A stretch of 64,000 nucleotides of DNA, from NCBI GenBank assembly GCA_017436785.1, contig JAFSCK010000014.1, positions 27,754 through 91,753 of the forward strand. The letters are read 5' to 3'. Origin of the DNA: Oscillospiraceae bacterium. Its GTDB lineage: Bacteria; Bacillota; Clostridia; Oscillospirales; Oscillospiraceae. Under the pieces are notes generated by a model, which searched no databases, had not been told where the DNA came from, and saw only the letters and a program-made list of their open reading frames with translations. Below are positions 34,699-42,736 of this stretch, one piece after another. Both the position numbers and the translations under genes were made by a program. The stretch's first letter is position 1. Every line of letters begins with the position of its first letter.

Positions 34699-35778
34699 AT
34701 GAAAGCATTTTTAAAGCGTAAAAACATCGTTTTCTCTGCCAAGCGCTACGGCATTGATGCGCTGGGCGCAATGGCACAGGGCCTGTTCTGCTCCCTGCTG
34801 ATCGGCACCATCGTCAAAACACTGGGCCAGCAGTTTGCCATCCCCTTCCTTGTGGAGGTGGGCAGCTACTGCTCCGCCATGAGCGGTCCCGCCATGGCCA
34901 TCGCCATCGGCTACGCCCTGCAGGCACCGCCTCTGGTGCTGTTCTCTCTGGCAACAGTTGGCTATGCCGCCAATGCCCTTGGCTCCACTACCCTCTCCGG
35001 CTCCGCCGGTGCCGGCGGCCCGCTGGCAGTTCTCTTCATCGCCATTATCGCCGCGGAATGCGGCAAGGCAGTCTCTAAAGAGACCAAGGTGGACATTCTG
35101 GTAACTCCCGCCGTCACCATTCTCACCGGCGTGGGCCTGTCTGCTCTCATCGCCCCCGCCATCGGCACCGCCGCCTCCTCTGTGGGCGAATTTGTGGAAT
35201 GGGCCACCATCCTACAGCCCTTCTGGATGGGCATTCTGGTCTCCGTATCCGTGGGCATCGCTTTGACTCTGCCCATCTCCTCCGCCGCCATCTGTGCTGC
35301 GCTGGGTCTGACGGGACTGGCCGGCGGCGCTGCCGTGGCTGGCTGCTGCGCCCAGATGGTAGGCTTCGCCGTGCTGTCCTTCCGGGAAAACCGCTGGGGC
35401 GGTCTGGTCAGTCAGGGTCTCGGCACCTCTATGCTCCAGATGGGCAACATCGTCCGTAACCCCAAAATCTGGATTCCTCCCACGCTGGCCGCTGCCATCA
35501 CCGGTCCCATTGCCACCTGCCTGTTCCAATTCCAGATGAACGACCCCTCCGGCGGCGTTGCCTCCGGCATGGGTACCTGCGGCATGGTGGGACCCATCGG
35601 CGTCTACGCCGGCTGGGTCAATGACGTAGCCACCGGAGCCAAGGCTGCCATCACCGGCACAGACTGGCTGGCTATGGCCCTGATCTGCTTTATCCTTCCC
35701 GCTGTTTTGAGCTGGGCCATCGGCATCGCCTGCCGAAAGATGGGCTGGATCAAGGACGGCGACCTGAAGCTGGATTGA
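34699..35778 (+). CDS. PTS_EIIC_2 (PfoR-like) membrane protein
   Basis: The 359-aa protein has about ten hydrophobic segments and Gly/Ala-rich loops (SLATVGYAANALGST, MGTCGMVGPIGVYAGW). It belongs to the PTS_EIIC_2 group that includes C. perfringens PfoR. No IIA or IIB domain is present or encoded nearby, so it may not be a phosphotransferase permease. The start is placed at 34699 because the promoter overlaps the longer frame. Divergence from niaR suggests a link with niacin uptake, which would be a new role; this is inference. Confidence 0.75.
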   Translation: MKAFLKRKNIVFSAKRYGIDALGAMAQGLFCSLLIGTIVKTLGQQFAIPFLVEVGSYCSAMSGPAMAIAIGYALQAPPLVLFSLATVGYAANALGSTTLSGSAGAGGPLAVLFIAIIAAECGKAVSKETKVDILVTPAVTILTGVGLSALIAPAIGTAASSVGEFVEWATILQPFWMGILVSVSVGIALTLPISSAAICAALGLTGLAGGAAVAGCCAQMVGFAVLSFRENRWGGLVSQGLGTSMLQMGNIVRNPKIWIPPTLAAAITGPIATCLFQFQMNDPSGGVASGMGTCGMVGPIGVYAGWVNDVATGAKAAITGTDWLAMALICFILPAVLSWAIGIACRKMGWIKDGDLKLD

Positions 35779-35823
35779 TCGGTAATTCACGGGAGGGTCA
35801 AGACCCTCCCCTACGAACAAAAG

Positions 35824-35854
35824 AACCTCCCGCCACATTATGCGACGGGAGGTT
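35824..35854 (-). terminator. Terminator of the antiporter gene
   Basis: AACCTCCCG (35824-35832) pairs with CGGGAGGTT (35846-35854), and CTTTTG follows on the minus strand. An adjacent GGGAGGGTC/GACCCTCCC hairpin (about 35792-35811) looks like a short family C repeat and may serve the convergent gene. Confidence 0.65.
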
Positions 35855-35864
35855 TGCTATGTCC

Positions 35865-37169
35865 TTACTGCTTTTCCTTGATGAGGAAGATTGCGATCAG
35901 GGAGCTGACCAGCAGCAGGTAGGGATAGAACAGATACTGCATGATATTGAATGCCGACAGGGTCACACCCAGCTCTGCGGCAGCGGAGATGGCCACCAGC
36001 ATCTGGGCACCGTAGGGGATCACACCTTGGAAGATGCAGGAGAAGGTATCCAGCAGGCAGGCAGCGCGCTTGGGGCTGATGCCGTATTCCTCGCTCATTT
36101 CTTTGGCGATGGGGTTTGCCATAACGATGGCCACGGTGTTGTTGGCGGTGGCGATATCCATAGCGCCAACCAGCAGGCCCATGCCCAGCTGACCGCCCTT
36201 GCGGCCCTTGAACAGGCTCTGAATGAAGCTCAGCAGCGCATCGAAGCCGCCGTGGACTCGGATCAGGCCGCACATCGCTGCCACCAGAATGGCAACCATA
36301 GAAGTCTCAAACATGCCGGAAGCACCGCTGCCCATGCTGGCCAGCAGGTCGGTGGCTGCGGTCTGGCCGGTAGCCAGCATAATGATGGCACCGGACACGA
36401 TGCCCACCAGCAGCACCACGAAAACATTGATGCCTGCGACACCGCCGATGAGGACCAGCACATAGGGAATGATCTGCACCAGATTGTAGCTCTGGGTAAT
36501 GGGAGCAGTCTCCTTGCCCAGCGTCATCATCAGAATCAGCGCCAGCGTTGCCAGCGCAGCGGGGAAGGCGATCCAGAAATTGCCCTTGAACTTATCCTTC
36601 ATGGCGCAGCCCTGACCGTTGCAGGCGGCGATGGTGGTATCGGAAATGAAGGACAGGTTGTCGCCGAACATAGCGCCGCCAACCACGGTGCCCACGCACA
36701 GGGCAACATCAAAGCTGGACACATTGGCGACCTCCACAGCAATGGGGGTAATGAGGGTGATGGTGCCCACAGAGGTGCCCATGGCAGTGGAAACGAAGCA
36801 GGCCACCACAAACAGGACCGCTACAGCAAACTGGGGCGGGATGATGTCCAGCATGAAGTACGCCACGCTCTGGGCAGAGCTGCGGCCCACAACACCGACA
36901 AAAGCGCCGGCAGTCAGGAAGATCAGCAGCATGGTGATGATATTTTTATCTCCCACGCCCTGACCCATGATCTCCAGCTTTTTGTCAAAGCTGAGGGCCT
37001 TATTCTGCAGGCAGGCCACCAGAATGGCTACCAGAAATGCGATGACGATGGGGATATTGTAAAAGCCCATGGGGATCTTCATACCATACTCAAACAGCAG
37101 GCCAAGACCTAAGTAAATGACCAGAAACACGCCGATGGGCAGCAGCGCAATGGGGTTTCCCTTTTTCAT
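35865..37169 (-). CDS. NhaC-family Na+/H+ antiporter
   Basis: The 434-aa protein has about eleven membrane segments and NhaC-family signatures: a middle GTSVGTITLITPIAVEVA segment, VVGGAMFGDNLSFISDTTIA (about residues 170-190) and NNTVAIVMANPIAKE. Members exchange protons for sodium, or malate-2H+ for lactate-Na+ (MleN type); which applies is open. The start at 37169 follows GGAGGAG. A consensus promoter reads into it from 37244. Confidence 0.88.
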   Translation of the reverse strand: MKKGNPIALLPIGVFLVIYLGLGLLFEYGMKIPMGFYNIPIVIAFLVAILVACLQNKALSFDKKLEIMGQGVGDKNIITMLLIFLTAGAFVGVVGRSSAQSVAYFMLDIIPPQFAVAVLFVVACFVSTAMGTSVGTITLITPIAVEVANVSSFDVALCVGTVVGGAMFGDNLSFISDTTIAACNGQGCAMKDKFKGNFWIAFPAALATLALILMMTLGKETAPITQSYNLVQIIPYVLVLIGGVAGINVFVVLLVGIVSGAIIMLATGQTAATDLLASMGSGASGMFETSMVAILVAAMCGLIRVHGGFDALLSFIQSLFKGRKGGQLGMGLLVGAMDIATANNTVAIVMANPIAKEMSEEYGISPKRAACLLDTFSCIFQGVIPYGAQMLVAISAAAELGVTLSAFNIMQYLFYPYLLLVSSLIAIFLIKEKQ

Positions 37170-37215
37170 TTTTCTCTCCTCCAAACACATTGGTGTGCGA
37201 TACAAATACTCTATA

Positions 37216-37244
37216 AGAGTATCACAGCTGGTACAGCTTGTCAA
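37216..37244 (-). promoter_or_regulatory. Promoter of the antiporter gene
   Basis: On the minus strand TTGACA (37244-37239), 17 bases, TACTCT (37221-37216), about 47 bases before the start. Confidence 0.65.
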
Positions 37245-37293
37245 GAACAGGGATATCTTGTCAGAGAATTTCTCAGGCACGCCGGAATGGCTA

Positions 37294-37322
37294 TTGCTAT
37301 TTTTTCTTTTTCACCTTATAAT
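37294..37322 (+). promoter_or_regulatory. Promoter of the patB-type gene
   Basis: TTGCTA (37294-37299), a T-rich 17-base spacer, TATAAT (37317-37322), 34 bases before the ATG. Confidence 0.65.
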
Positions 37323-37356
37323 AATGATATATTATATAGAAAAAAGGAGAATCTCC

Positions 37357-38565
37357 ATGAAGTACGATTTCACTTCCATTCTGGACCGTCACGGCAAGGA
37401 TGCCATTGCAGTGGACATGATAGGCATGCCCGGCTCTCCCTATCCCGCTCCCCGGGAGGGCTTTGATGCCATCCCCATGTGGGTGGCTGACATGAATTTC
37501 CCCGTCTGCCCCACCATTCAGGAGCACATGATCGCAAGAGCCCAGCACCCCACCTTTGGCTATTTCATGCCCACCAAGGAGTACTTCGATTCCATCATCC
37601 GCTGGCAGGAAAGCCACAACGGTGTCACCGGTCTGACCTCCGCCAACATCGGCTATGAGAACGGCGTTCTGGGCGGCGTGGTCACGGCGCTGAATGTGTT
37701 CTGCTCCCGGGGCGATAAGGTGCTGCTCCACTCCCCCACCTACGTGGGCTTCACCGGCAGCCTGACCAATAACGGCTATGATATCGTCCATTCTCCTCTG
37801 GTGAAGGACGAAAACGGCGTCTGGCGCATGGATTTCGAGGACATGGAGAAGAAAATCGTGGAGGGCAAGATCCACGCCGCCATTTTCTGCTCCCCCCACA
37901 ACCCCTGCGGCCGCGTCTGGGAAAAGTGGGAAGTGGAAAAGGCCATGGAGCTGTATAAGAAGCACGATGTGATGGTCATTTCCGACGAGATCTGGAGCGA
38001 TATCATTCTGGCTGGCCACAAGCATGTGCCCACCCAGTCTGTTTCTGAGGATGCCAAGATGCGCACCGTAGCCCTGTACGCCCCCTCCAAGACCTTCAAT
38101 CTGGCAGGTCTGGTGGGCAGCTACCACATCATCTACAACAAGATGATCAAGGACCGCTGCGACAAGGAAAGCTCTCTGGGCCACTACAACTCTATGAATG
38201 TCATGTCCATGCACGCCCTTATCGGTGCCTACCAGCCTGAAGGCTACCAGTGGACCGAGGAGCTGTGCGAAACCATCACCGGCAACGTGGACTATGCCTG
38301 TGACTACATCGAAAAGCACTTCGAGGGTGTCACTGTTTCCAAGCCTCAGGGCACCTACATGCTGTTCATCGACTGCGCCCAGTGGCTGGAGAAGCACGGC
38401 AAGACCATGGATGAGCTGATGAAGGCCGGCTGGGAGGTCGGCGTTGTCTGGCAGGACGGCCGGGCTTTCCACGGCAAGACCCATATCCGATTGAATCTGG
38501 CCCTGCCCCTGAGCCGCGTCAAGGAAGCCTTCGAGCGGCTGGACAAGTATGTCTTCAACGCATAA
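37357..38565 (+). CDS. PatB/MalY-type PLP-dependent C-S lyase
   Basis: The 402-aa fold-type I enzyme splits cystathionine or related thioethers into thiol, pyruvate and ammonia. Markers are AIPMWVADMNFPVCP near the start, IFCSPHNPCGRVW, VISDEIWSDI and the PLP lysine in YAPSKTFNLAGL (about residue 248). The substrate-carboxylate Arg is in THIRLNLALP. The start at 37357 follows AAAGGAG. It is a single-gene unit with its own promoter. It could also act as an aminotransferase, as close homologues vary. Confidence 0.87.
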   Translation: MKYDFTSILDRHGKDAIAVDMIGMPGSPYPAPREGFDAIPMWVADMNFPVCPTIQEHMIARAQHPTFGYFMPTKEYFDSIIRWQESHNGVTGLTSANIGYENGVLGGVVTALNVFCSRGDKVLLHSPTYVGFTGSLTNNGYDIVHSPLVKDENGVWRMDFEDMEKKIVEGKIHAAIFCSPHNPCGRVWEKWEVEKAMELYKKHDVMVISDEIWSDIILAGHKHVPTQSVSEDAKMRTVALYAPSKTFNLAGLVGSYHIIYNKMIKDRCDKESSLGHYNSMNVMSMHALIGAYQPEGYQWTEELCETITGNVDYACDYIEKHFEGVTVSKPQGTYMLFIDCAQWLEKHGKTMDELMKAGWEVGVVWQDGRAFHGKTHIRLNLALPLSRVKEAFERLDKYVFNA

Positions 38566-38584
38566 TTTATCGAATTGAATTTCT

Positions 38585-38688
38585 GTAGGGCGGGAATCCA
38601 TTCCCGCCGGGCACCTCTGGTTTTTGAGCGCTTATATTTACCGCTCAGAGATAAGGCACCGTCCGGCGGGGATATATCCCCGCCCTAC
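38585..38688. repeat. Family C palindromic element, copy 1
   Basis: GTAGGGCGGG at the left and CCCGCCCTAC at the right form inverted ends, each part of its own hairpin (GGCGGGAATCCATTCCCGCC; GGCGGGGATATATCCCCGCC). It is 104 bp and non-coding. Confidence 0.8.
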
Positions 38689-38778
38689 CTTTTTGCCCTT
38701 ACTATTTCCTAATTCCGAAAAATTCTCACTAGGAATTTTTAAACAAATGTGCTATGATATCAGTTAGAGGTGATTTCT

Positions 38779-38934
38779 ATGGAAAATACCCCCGAAAAGG
38801 AATCCGTTGACCAACAGCAGCCCTATGTCCCCCGGCCCAAGTGGCAGGTCTGGATGGCCCGGGCAGGTCTGGTAGTATTTCTTCTATTCGTGGTCTGGCA
38901 GCTGATCCAGATCGCCACCGCGGGAATGCTATGA
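38779..38934 (+). CDS. Small single-span membrane protein coupled to ruvC
   Basis: The 51-aa protein has a polar N-terminus (MENTPEKESVDQQQPYVPRP) and one membrane helix (ARAGLVVFLLFVVWQLIQIA). AGAGGTG lies upstream at acceptable spacing. Its TGA overlaps the ruvC ATG (ATGA), so the two are translationally coupled. I do not recognise it. It may simply secure ruvC translation or anchor an unrelated function at the membrane. Confidence 0.6.
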   Translation: MENTPEKESVDQQQPYVPRPKWQVWMARAGLVVFLLFVVWQLIQIATAGML

Positions 38935-39431
38935 GGATCTTAGGTATCGACCCCGGTTACGGCATCACCGGCTTCGGACTTATTGATGCCCAGCGCAGCC
39001 AGTTCCGCCTCCTCAACTGCGGTGCCATTACCACGCCTCCCAATACAGAATTTTCCTGGCGGCTGGAGGTCATTTACAACGATATGACCGAGCTTCTCCG
39101 GGTGGCCCAGCCGGACGCGGTGGCCATCGAAGAGCTGTTCTTCGGCCACAACGTCACCACCGGCATCAACGTGGCCCAAAGCCGTGGTGTGATCCTCCTT
39201 GCCATCCGGCAGGCAGGACTGCCCATTTTTGAATACAAGCCTATGCAGGTCAAGCAGGCCGTGGTGGGCTATGGCAACGCCACCAAGCATCAGGTGCAGG
39301 ACATGACCAAGCGCCTGCTGCACTTAAGCGCCATGCCCAAGCCCGACGATGCAGCGGACGCCATCGCCATCGCCCTGTGCCACGCCCGGTCCAGTACATC
39401 CCTGCTGGGACAAATTCAGCAAAAAATGTGA
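38931..39431 (+). CDS. ruvC: Holliday junction resolvase RuvC
   Basis: The 166-aa endonuclease cuts Holliday junctions symmetrically with RuvAB. Catalytic acidic residues are visible in GIDPGYGITGFG (Asp7), AIEELFFGHN (about Glu66) and KPDDAADAIAIALCHA (two Asp, about 139-142). The true start is 38931, overlapping the small membrane gene. It heads ruvC-ruvA-ruvB, but a repeat element separates it from ruvA. Confidence 0.93.
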   Translation: MRILGIDPGYGITGFGLIDAQRSQFRLLNCGAITTPPNTEFSWRLEVIYNDMTELLRVAQPDAVAIEELFFGHNVTTGINVAQSRGVILLAIRQAGLPIFEYKPMQVKQAVVGYGNATKHQVQDMTKRLLHLSAMPKPDDAADAIAIALCHARSSTSLLGQIQQKM

Positions 39432-39442
39432 CAAACGAAGGA

Positions 39443-39625
39443 TGTCATTGCGAACCAGTGCGCACACCGCTCCGCGCCAAGAGCCGCCTGCGGCGGTTGC
39501 GCTCTGCACGCGCCTGCGGGCGCAGTGGTGTGGCAATCCCCTCCATAGGTCTGCGCAGAACCATAAAATGATTTATCCCAACATTCGCAGGAGATTGCCA
39601 CGTCGCTTTGCTCCTCGCAATGACA
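39443..39625. repeat. Family B palindromic element, copy 2 (between ruvC and ruvA)
   Basis: TGTCATTGCGA and CGCAATGACA end the element. It is longer than other copies because the left part carries an extra GC-rich stretch (about 39468-39530) with its own inverted repeats. It fills nearly all the ruvC-ruvA gap. Confidence 0.8.
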
Positions 39626-39647
39626 TGTTTTTTCGGAGGAACTCCCT

Positions 39648-40253
39648 ATGCTATATTACGTTTCCGGCAAAGTTGCCGTATTAGAACCCGGACTGGCAGT
39701 CATTGACTGCGGCGGTGTGGGCTACGGCTGCCGCGTCACTGCCTATACTGCCGGGCAGCTGAAGCTGAACCAGCAGGCAAAACTCTATATTACCGAGTCT
39801 ATCCGGGAGGATGCCTTTGACCTCTACGGCTTCATTAGCCGGGAGGAGCAGCGCTGCTATGAGCTGCTGACCTCCGTCAACGGTGTGGGTCCCAAAGCCG
39901 CTATGGCCATTCTCTCCTCCGGCGGCCCCCAGAATTTTACACTGGCCGTCATGACCGGGGACGAAAAAATGCTCACCGCCGCACAGGGCATCGGCAAGAA
40001 GATCGCCCAGCGCATCATTCTGGAGCTGAAGGACAAGCTGGGCGGCAGTGCCATGGAGCTGGACTTCTCCACCGGCCCCGCCGTTGCCTCTCCCATCCAA
40101 AAGGGCAACAACGCCGCCCTTGCCCATGCAGCATTGCAGGAGCTGGGCTACTCCGCTGCGGAGATCAATGCCGCCCTGAAGGGCGTAGACCCCAACGCTA
40201 CCACAGAAGAAATGGTCCGCTATGCCCTCAGAGCTATGGTGATGAAGGGCTAA
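39648..40253 (+). CDS. ruvA: Holliday junction branch migration protein RuvA
   Basis: The 201-aa protein binds the four-way junction and loads RuvB. Visible are the N-terminal OB domain (MLYYVSGKVAVLEPGLAVID), the tandem helix-hairpin-helix region with LLTSVNGVGPKAAMAIL and AAQGIGKKIAQRIILELKDK, and the C-terminal three-helix domain (AHAALQELGYSAAEINAALK). Length matches the family. GGAGGAA precedes the ATG. Confidence 0.95.
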   Translation: MLYYVSGKVAVLEPGLAVIDCGGVGYGCRVTAYTAGQLKLNQQAKLYITESIREDAFDLYGFISREEQRCYELLTSVNGVGPKAAMAILSSGGPQNFTLAVMTGDEKMLTAAQGIGKKIAQRIILELKDKLGGSAMELDFSTGPAVASPIQKGNNAALAHAALQELGYSAAEINAALKGVDPNATTEEMVRYALRAMVMKG

Positions 40254-40256
40254 AAA

Positions 40257-40363
40257 ATGCAAAATGCTGAATGCATAATGCAGAATTGTTTTCCGTAATT
40301 ATTTAGAATTTGTCGGCAGCGCCGACACCATCATTATGCATTATGCATTTTGCATTCTGCATT
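40257..40363. repeat. Family D AT-rich element between ruvA and ruvB
   Basis: About 31-base imperfect inverted ends built from AATGCAxAATGC and GCATTATGCAT words (40257-40287 and 40333-40363). The centre holds a GTCGGC/GCCGAC stem. It begins within a few bases of the ruvA stop, and its right end abuts the ruvB ribosome binding site (GGAGGT, 40364-40369). Confidence 0.85.
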
Positions 40364-40375
40364 GGAGGTCACGCA

Positions 40376-41413
40376 ATGAGCCTTGAATTTTCTCAAGAAT
40401 TAGATACCCCCATCATCTCTCCCAGCTATGCCCCTCAGGACGCGGGGGAGATCGGCCTGCGGCCGAAGCTGTTAAGCGACTACACCGGTCAGGAGAAGGC
40501 CAAGGGGAATCTGGCCATATATATCGAAGCCGCCCGGCGGCGCAATGAGCCGCTGGACCACACCCTGCTTTACGGCCCGCCCGGCCTTGGCAAGACCACA
40601 CTGGCCGGTGTCATCGCCAACGAAATGGGTGTCAACATCCGAGTCACCTCCGGCCCTGCCATCGAGAAACCCGGTGACTTGGCTGCCCTGCTGACCAACC
40701 TGAACCCCGGCGACATTCTCTTCATTGACGAGATCCACCGTTTAAACCGGGTAGTAGAAGAGATTCTGTACCCCGCCATGGAGGACTTCGCCATCGATAT
40801 CATCGTGGGCAAGGGTCCCAGCGCCAACTCCATCCGCTTGGACCTGCCGAAATTCACGCTGGTAGGTGCCACCACCCGGGCCGGTCAGCTGTCCGCACCT
40901 CTCCGGGACCGCTTCGGTGTCAATCTGCGGCTGGAGCTGTATACCCCCGAAGAGCTGGCAAAAATCGTCACCCGTTCTGCCACGATCCTCGGCATGCCCA
41001 TTGCCCCGGAGGGTGCCATGGAGATTGCCTCCCGCAGCCGGGGAACGCCCCGAATCGCCAACCGGTTCCTGCGCCGGGTCCGGGACTTCGCAGAGGTCAT
41101 GGGCGACGGCACCATCACGAAGGAAGCCGCCGATCTTGCCCTGCACCGTCTGGAGGTTGACCGTCTGGGTCTTGACAACATCGACCGCCGAATGCTCACC
41201 GCCATCATCCAGAACTATTCCGGCGGCCCGGTGGGTCTGGAGACCCTTGCCGCCACCATCGGCGAGGAGGCCGTGACGCTGGAGGATGTGTATGAGCCCT
41301 ATCTAATGCAGCTGGGCTTCCTGACACGAACGCCCCGAGGCCGCTGCGTTACCGCACTGGCCTATGACCACCTGCACATTCCCTACGAGGGGCAGGCACA
41401 GTTCAGCATTTAA
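40376..41413 (+). CDS. ruvB: Holliday junction DNA helicase RuvB
   Basis: The 345-aa hexameric AAA+ motor drives branch migration. Walker A is [14 protein letters not shown] (about residue 60), Walker [12 protein letters not shown], sensor 1 [19 protein letters not shown], and the C-terminal winged helix ends with [18 protein letters not shown]. The start at 40376 follows GGAGGT. Family length is usual. Confidence 0.95.
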   Translation: MSLEFSQELDTPIISPSYAPQDAGEIGLRPKLLSDYTGQEKAKGNLAIYIEAARRRNEPLDHTLLYGPPGLGKTTLAGVIANEMGVNIRVTSGPAIEKPGDLAALLTNLNPGDILFIDEIHRLNRVVEEILYPAMEDFAIDIIVGKGPSANSIRLDLPKFTLVGATTRAGQLSAPLRDRFGVNLRLELYTPEELAKIVTRSATILGMPIAPEGAMEIASRSRGTPRIANRFLRRVRDFAEVMGDGTITKEAADLALHRLEVDRLGLDNIDRRMLTAIIQNYSGGPVGLETLAATIGEEAVTLEDVYEPYLMQLGFLTRTPRGRCVTALAYDHLHIPYEGQAQFSI

Positions 41414-41425
41414 TGAAATATTGTT

Positions 41426-41457
41426 ATTGTGAACCAGCTCACAGGCTGGTTCACAAT
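41426..41457. repeat. Palindrome after ruvB, related to family B ends
   Basis: ATTGTGAACCAGC (41426-41438) and GCTGGTTCACAAT (41445-41457) are perfect inverted repeats. The sequence is a degenerate version of the family B left end. It may stop transcription from ruvB. Confidence 0.55.
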
Positions 41458-41501
41458 GACAATTCTTGTTTGGATTTCCCCAGAAATTATTTCACAAACC
41501 A

Positions 41502-41530
41502 TTGACAAATTGTTCACATTTGTGTATAAT
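41502..41530 (+). promoter_or_regulatory. Consensus sigma-A promoter of the zinc-ribbon gene
   Basis: TTGACA (41502-41507), exactly 17 bases, TATAAT (41525-41530): full consensus, predicting strong expression. The transcript leader is about 95 bases. Confidence 0.8.
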
Positions 41531-41631
41531 CCGATTTGTGGCAGTGTTTGCCACCTATTAAATCGACCTCGCGTTATAACATTTTTCTGGGATTTCACGG
41601 GGCAACAACAAACCGAAGAGAGGTATTTCCA

Positions 41632-41910
41632 ATGTACGAAGATAAGACTTTAGTTTGCAAAGAGTGCGGCAACGAGTTCGTGTTCACCGCTGGTGAGCAG
41701 GAGTTCTACGCAGAGCGCGGCTTCCAGAACGAGCCCCAGCGCTGCAAGGCTTGCCGTGACGCTCGCAAGAACGCTACCCGTGGCCCCCGTGAGTTCTTCA
41801 CCGCTACCTGCGCTCGTTGCGGCGGCGAAGCAAAGGTTCCCTTCCAGCCCAAGTCCGACCGCCCCGTTTTCTGCAGCGAGTGCTTCGCTCAGATGCGTGC
41901 TAACGGCTAA
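41632..41910 (+). CDS. Small double zinc-ribbon protein
   Basis: The 92-aa protein has two Cys4 sites. One uses LVCKECGNEF and RCKACRDAR, the other ATCARCGGE and VFCSECFAQM. The first matches the zf-trcl (probable zinc-ribbon) domain found in many Firmicutes; the second is the CxxC...CxxC domain often fused to it. The function is unknown, perhaps nucleic-acid binding. GAGAGG lies upstream. A full-consensus promoter and strong terminator suggest high expression. Confidence 0.8.
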   Translation: MYEDKTLVCKECGNEFVFTAGEQEFYAERGFQNEPQRCKACRDARKNATRGPREFFTATCARCGGEAKVPFQPKSDRPVFCSECFAQMRANG

Positions 41911-42106
41911 TTGCTGAAACAGACCGAACATAACCGGACCGAAGAAATTCGGTCCGGTTTGTTTTTTTATGTAGGGGCGATTCGTGAATCGCTCCTAGGA
42001 TTGCCCGTTGCGCACTCTGCTCTCCATATGCCCGGATTGGATCACCGGTGGCTTTGGGTCTACCGCTTCCCATGGGATCTGCTTTTTTTCGTCGTCTTTC
42101 ATCCAT
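41900..42106 (-). CDS. Doubtful small basic protein
   Basis: A 68-codon frame starting MDERRRKKADPMGSGRPK follows GAGGTGAGA at reasonable spacing. Its N-terminal 35 residues look protein-like, but the rest is read through a short family C repeat (about 41971-41998) and the zinc-ribbon terminator. A real gene may have lost its end to the repeat. No family is recognised. Confidence 0.3.
   Translation of the reverse strand: MDERRRKKADPMGSGRPKATGDPIRAYGEQSAQRAILGAIHESPLHKKTNRTEFLRSGYVRSVSAISR
41933..41965 (+). terminator. Terminator of the zinc-ribbon gene
   Basis: ACCGGACCGAA (41933-41943) pairs perfectly with TTCGGTCCGGT (41948-41958) and is followed by TTGTTTTTTT. Confidence 0.9.
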
Positions 42107-42207
42107 TCTCACCTCGTTCATAGTATGCTCCGGCTCCCTCCGGAGATACATTTTTCACAGATTTTATGCCCGTTCTTTGTCCGGTTTGTAAACTTTTTCC
42201 AAACAAC

Positions 42208-42254
42208 TTGCATATTCCATACGCACATGATAAAATAATTTGTAGCGTGCTACA
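42208..42254 (+). promoter_or_regulatory. Promoter and palindromic operator of the marR-exporter operon
   Basis: TTGCAT (42208-42213), 17 bases, TAAAAT (42231-42236). The palindrome TGTAGCGTGCTACA (42241-42254) covers the expected transcript start, a position for MarR autorepression. Confidence 0.65.
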
Positions 42255-42268
42255 TTTTTATTTGGGAG

Positions 42269-42736
42269 GTGATCCTTCTGAAATACCACTATGGACATAT
42301 GCTCCGCATCCTGCATTGGTGCACCGATCAGTCCGTGACCAACGCATTGGAAACCATGGAATTGACTGCGGCACAGGGACACATTATGGGCTATCTGGCC
42401 CATCAGAGCCAGCCTCCCTGCCCCCGGGACATCGAAAAAGAGTTCCAGCTCAGCCATCCCACCGTTTCCGGCATTCTGTCCCGCATGGAACAGAAAGGCT
42501 TCATCGAACTGCGCACCGACCCCGATGACCGGCGATGCAAGCGCGTCTACGTTCTGCCCAAGGGCAAGCAATGCCACGATCTGATACATGCTACCATTCA
42601 AACCAATGAGCAGCGCATCGTAGACGGCTTTACCCCCGAGGAGCAGGAGCTGTTTGGACAGCTTTTGCAGCGGGCCATCACCAATATGGGCGGCAGTCCC
42701 TGCCACCGCAGACACAAGGAGGAACCGAAAGAATGA
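42269..42736 (+). CDS. MarR-family regulator of the adjacent exporter
   Basis: The protein has up to 155 aa, with a winged-helix core: EFQLSHPTVSGILSRMEQKG (recognition helix) and LRTDPDDRRCKRVYVLPKG (wing). Helices at both ends would dimerise. The GTG at 42269 lies inside the GGAGGTGATCC ribosome site, so translation probably begins at the CTG at 42278 or the ATG at 42299. Its stop overlaps the first exporter gene (ATGA). It most likely represses the operon through the palindrome at 42241 until a drug or other ligand binds. Confidence 0.87.
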   Translation: MILLKYHYGHMLRILHWCTDQSVTNALETMELTAAQGHIMGYLAHQSQPPCPRDIEKEFQLSHPTVSGILSRMEQKGFIELRTDPDDRRCKRVYVLPKGKQCHDLIHATIQTNEQRIVDGFTPEEQELFGQLLQRAITNMGGSPCHRRHKEEPKE

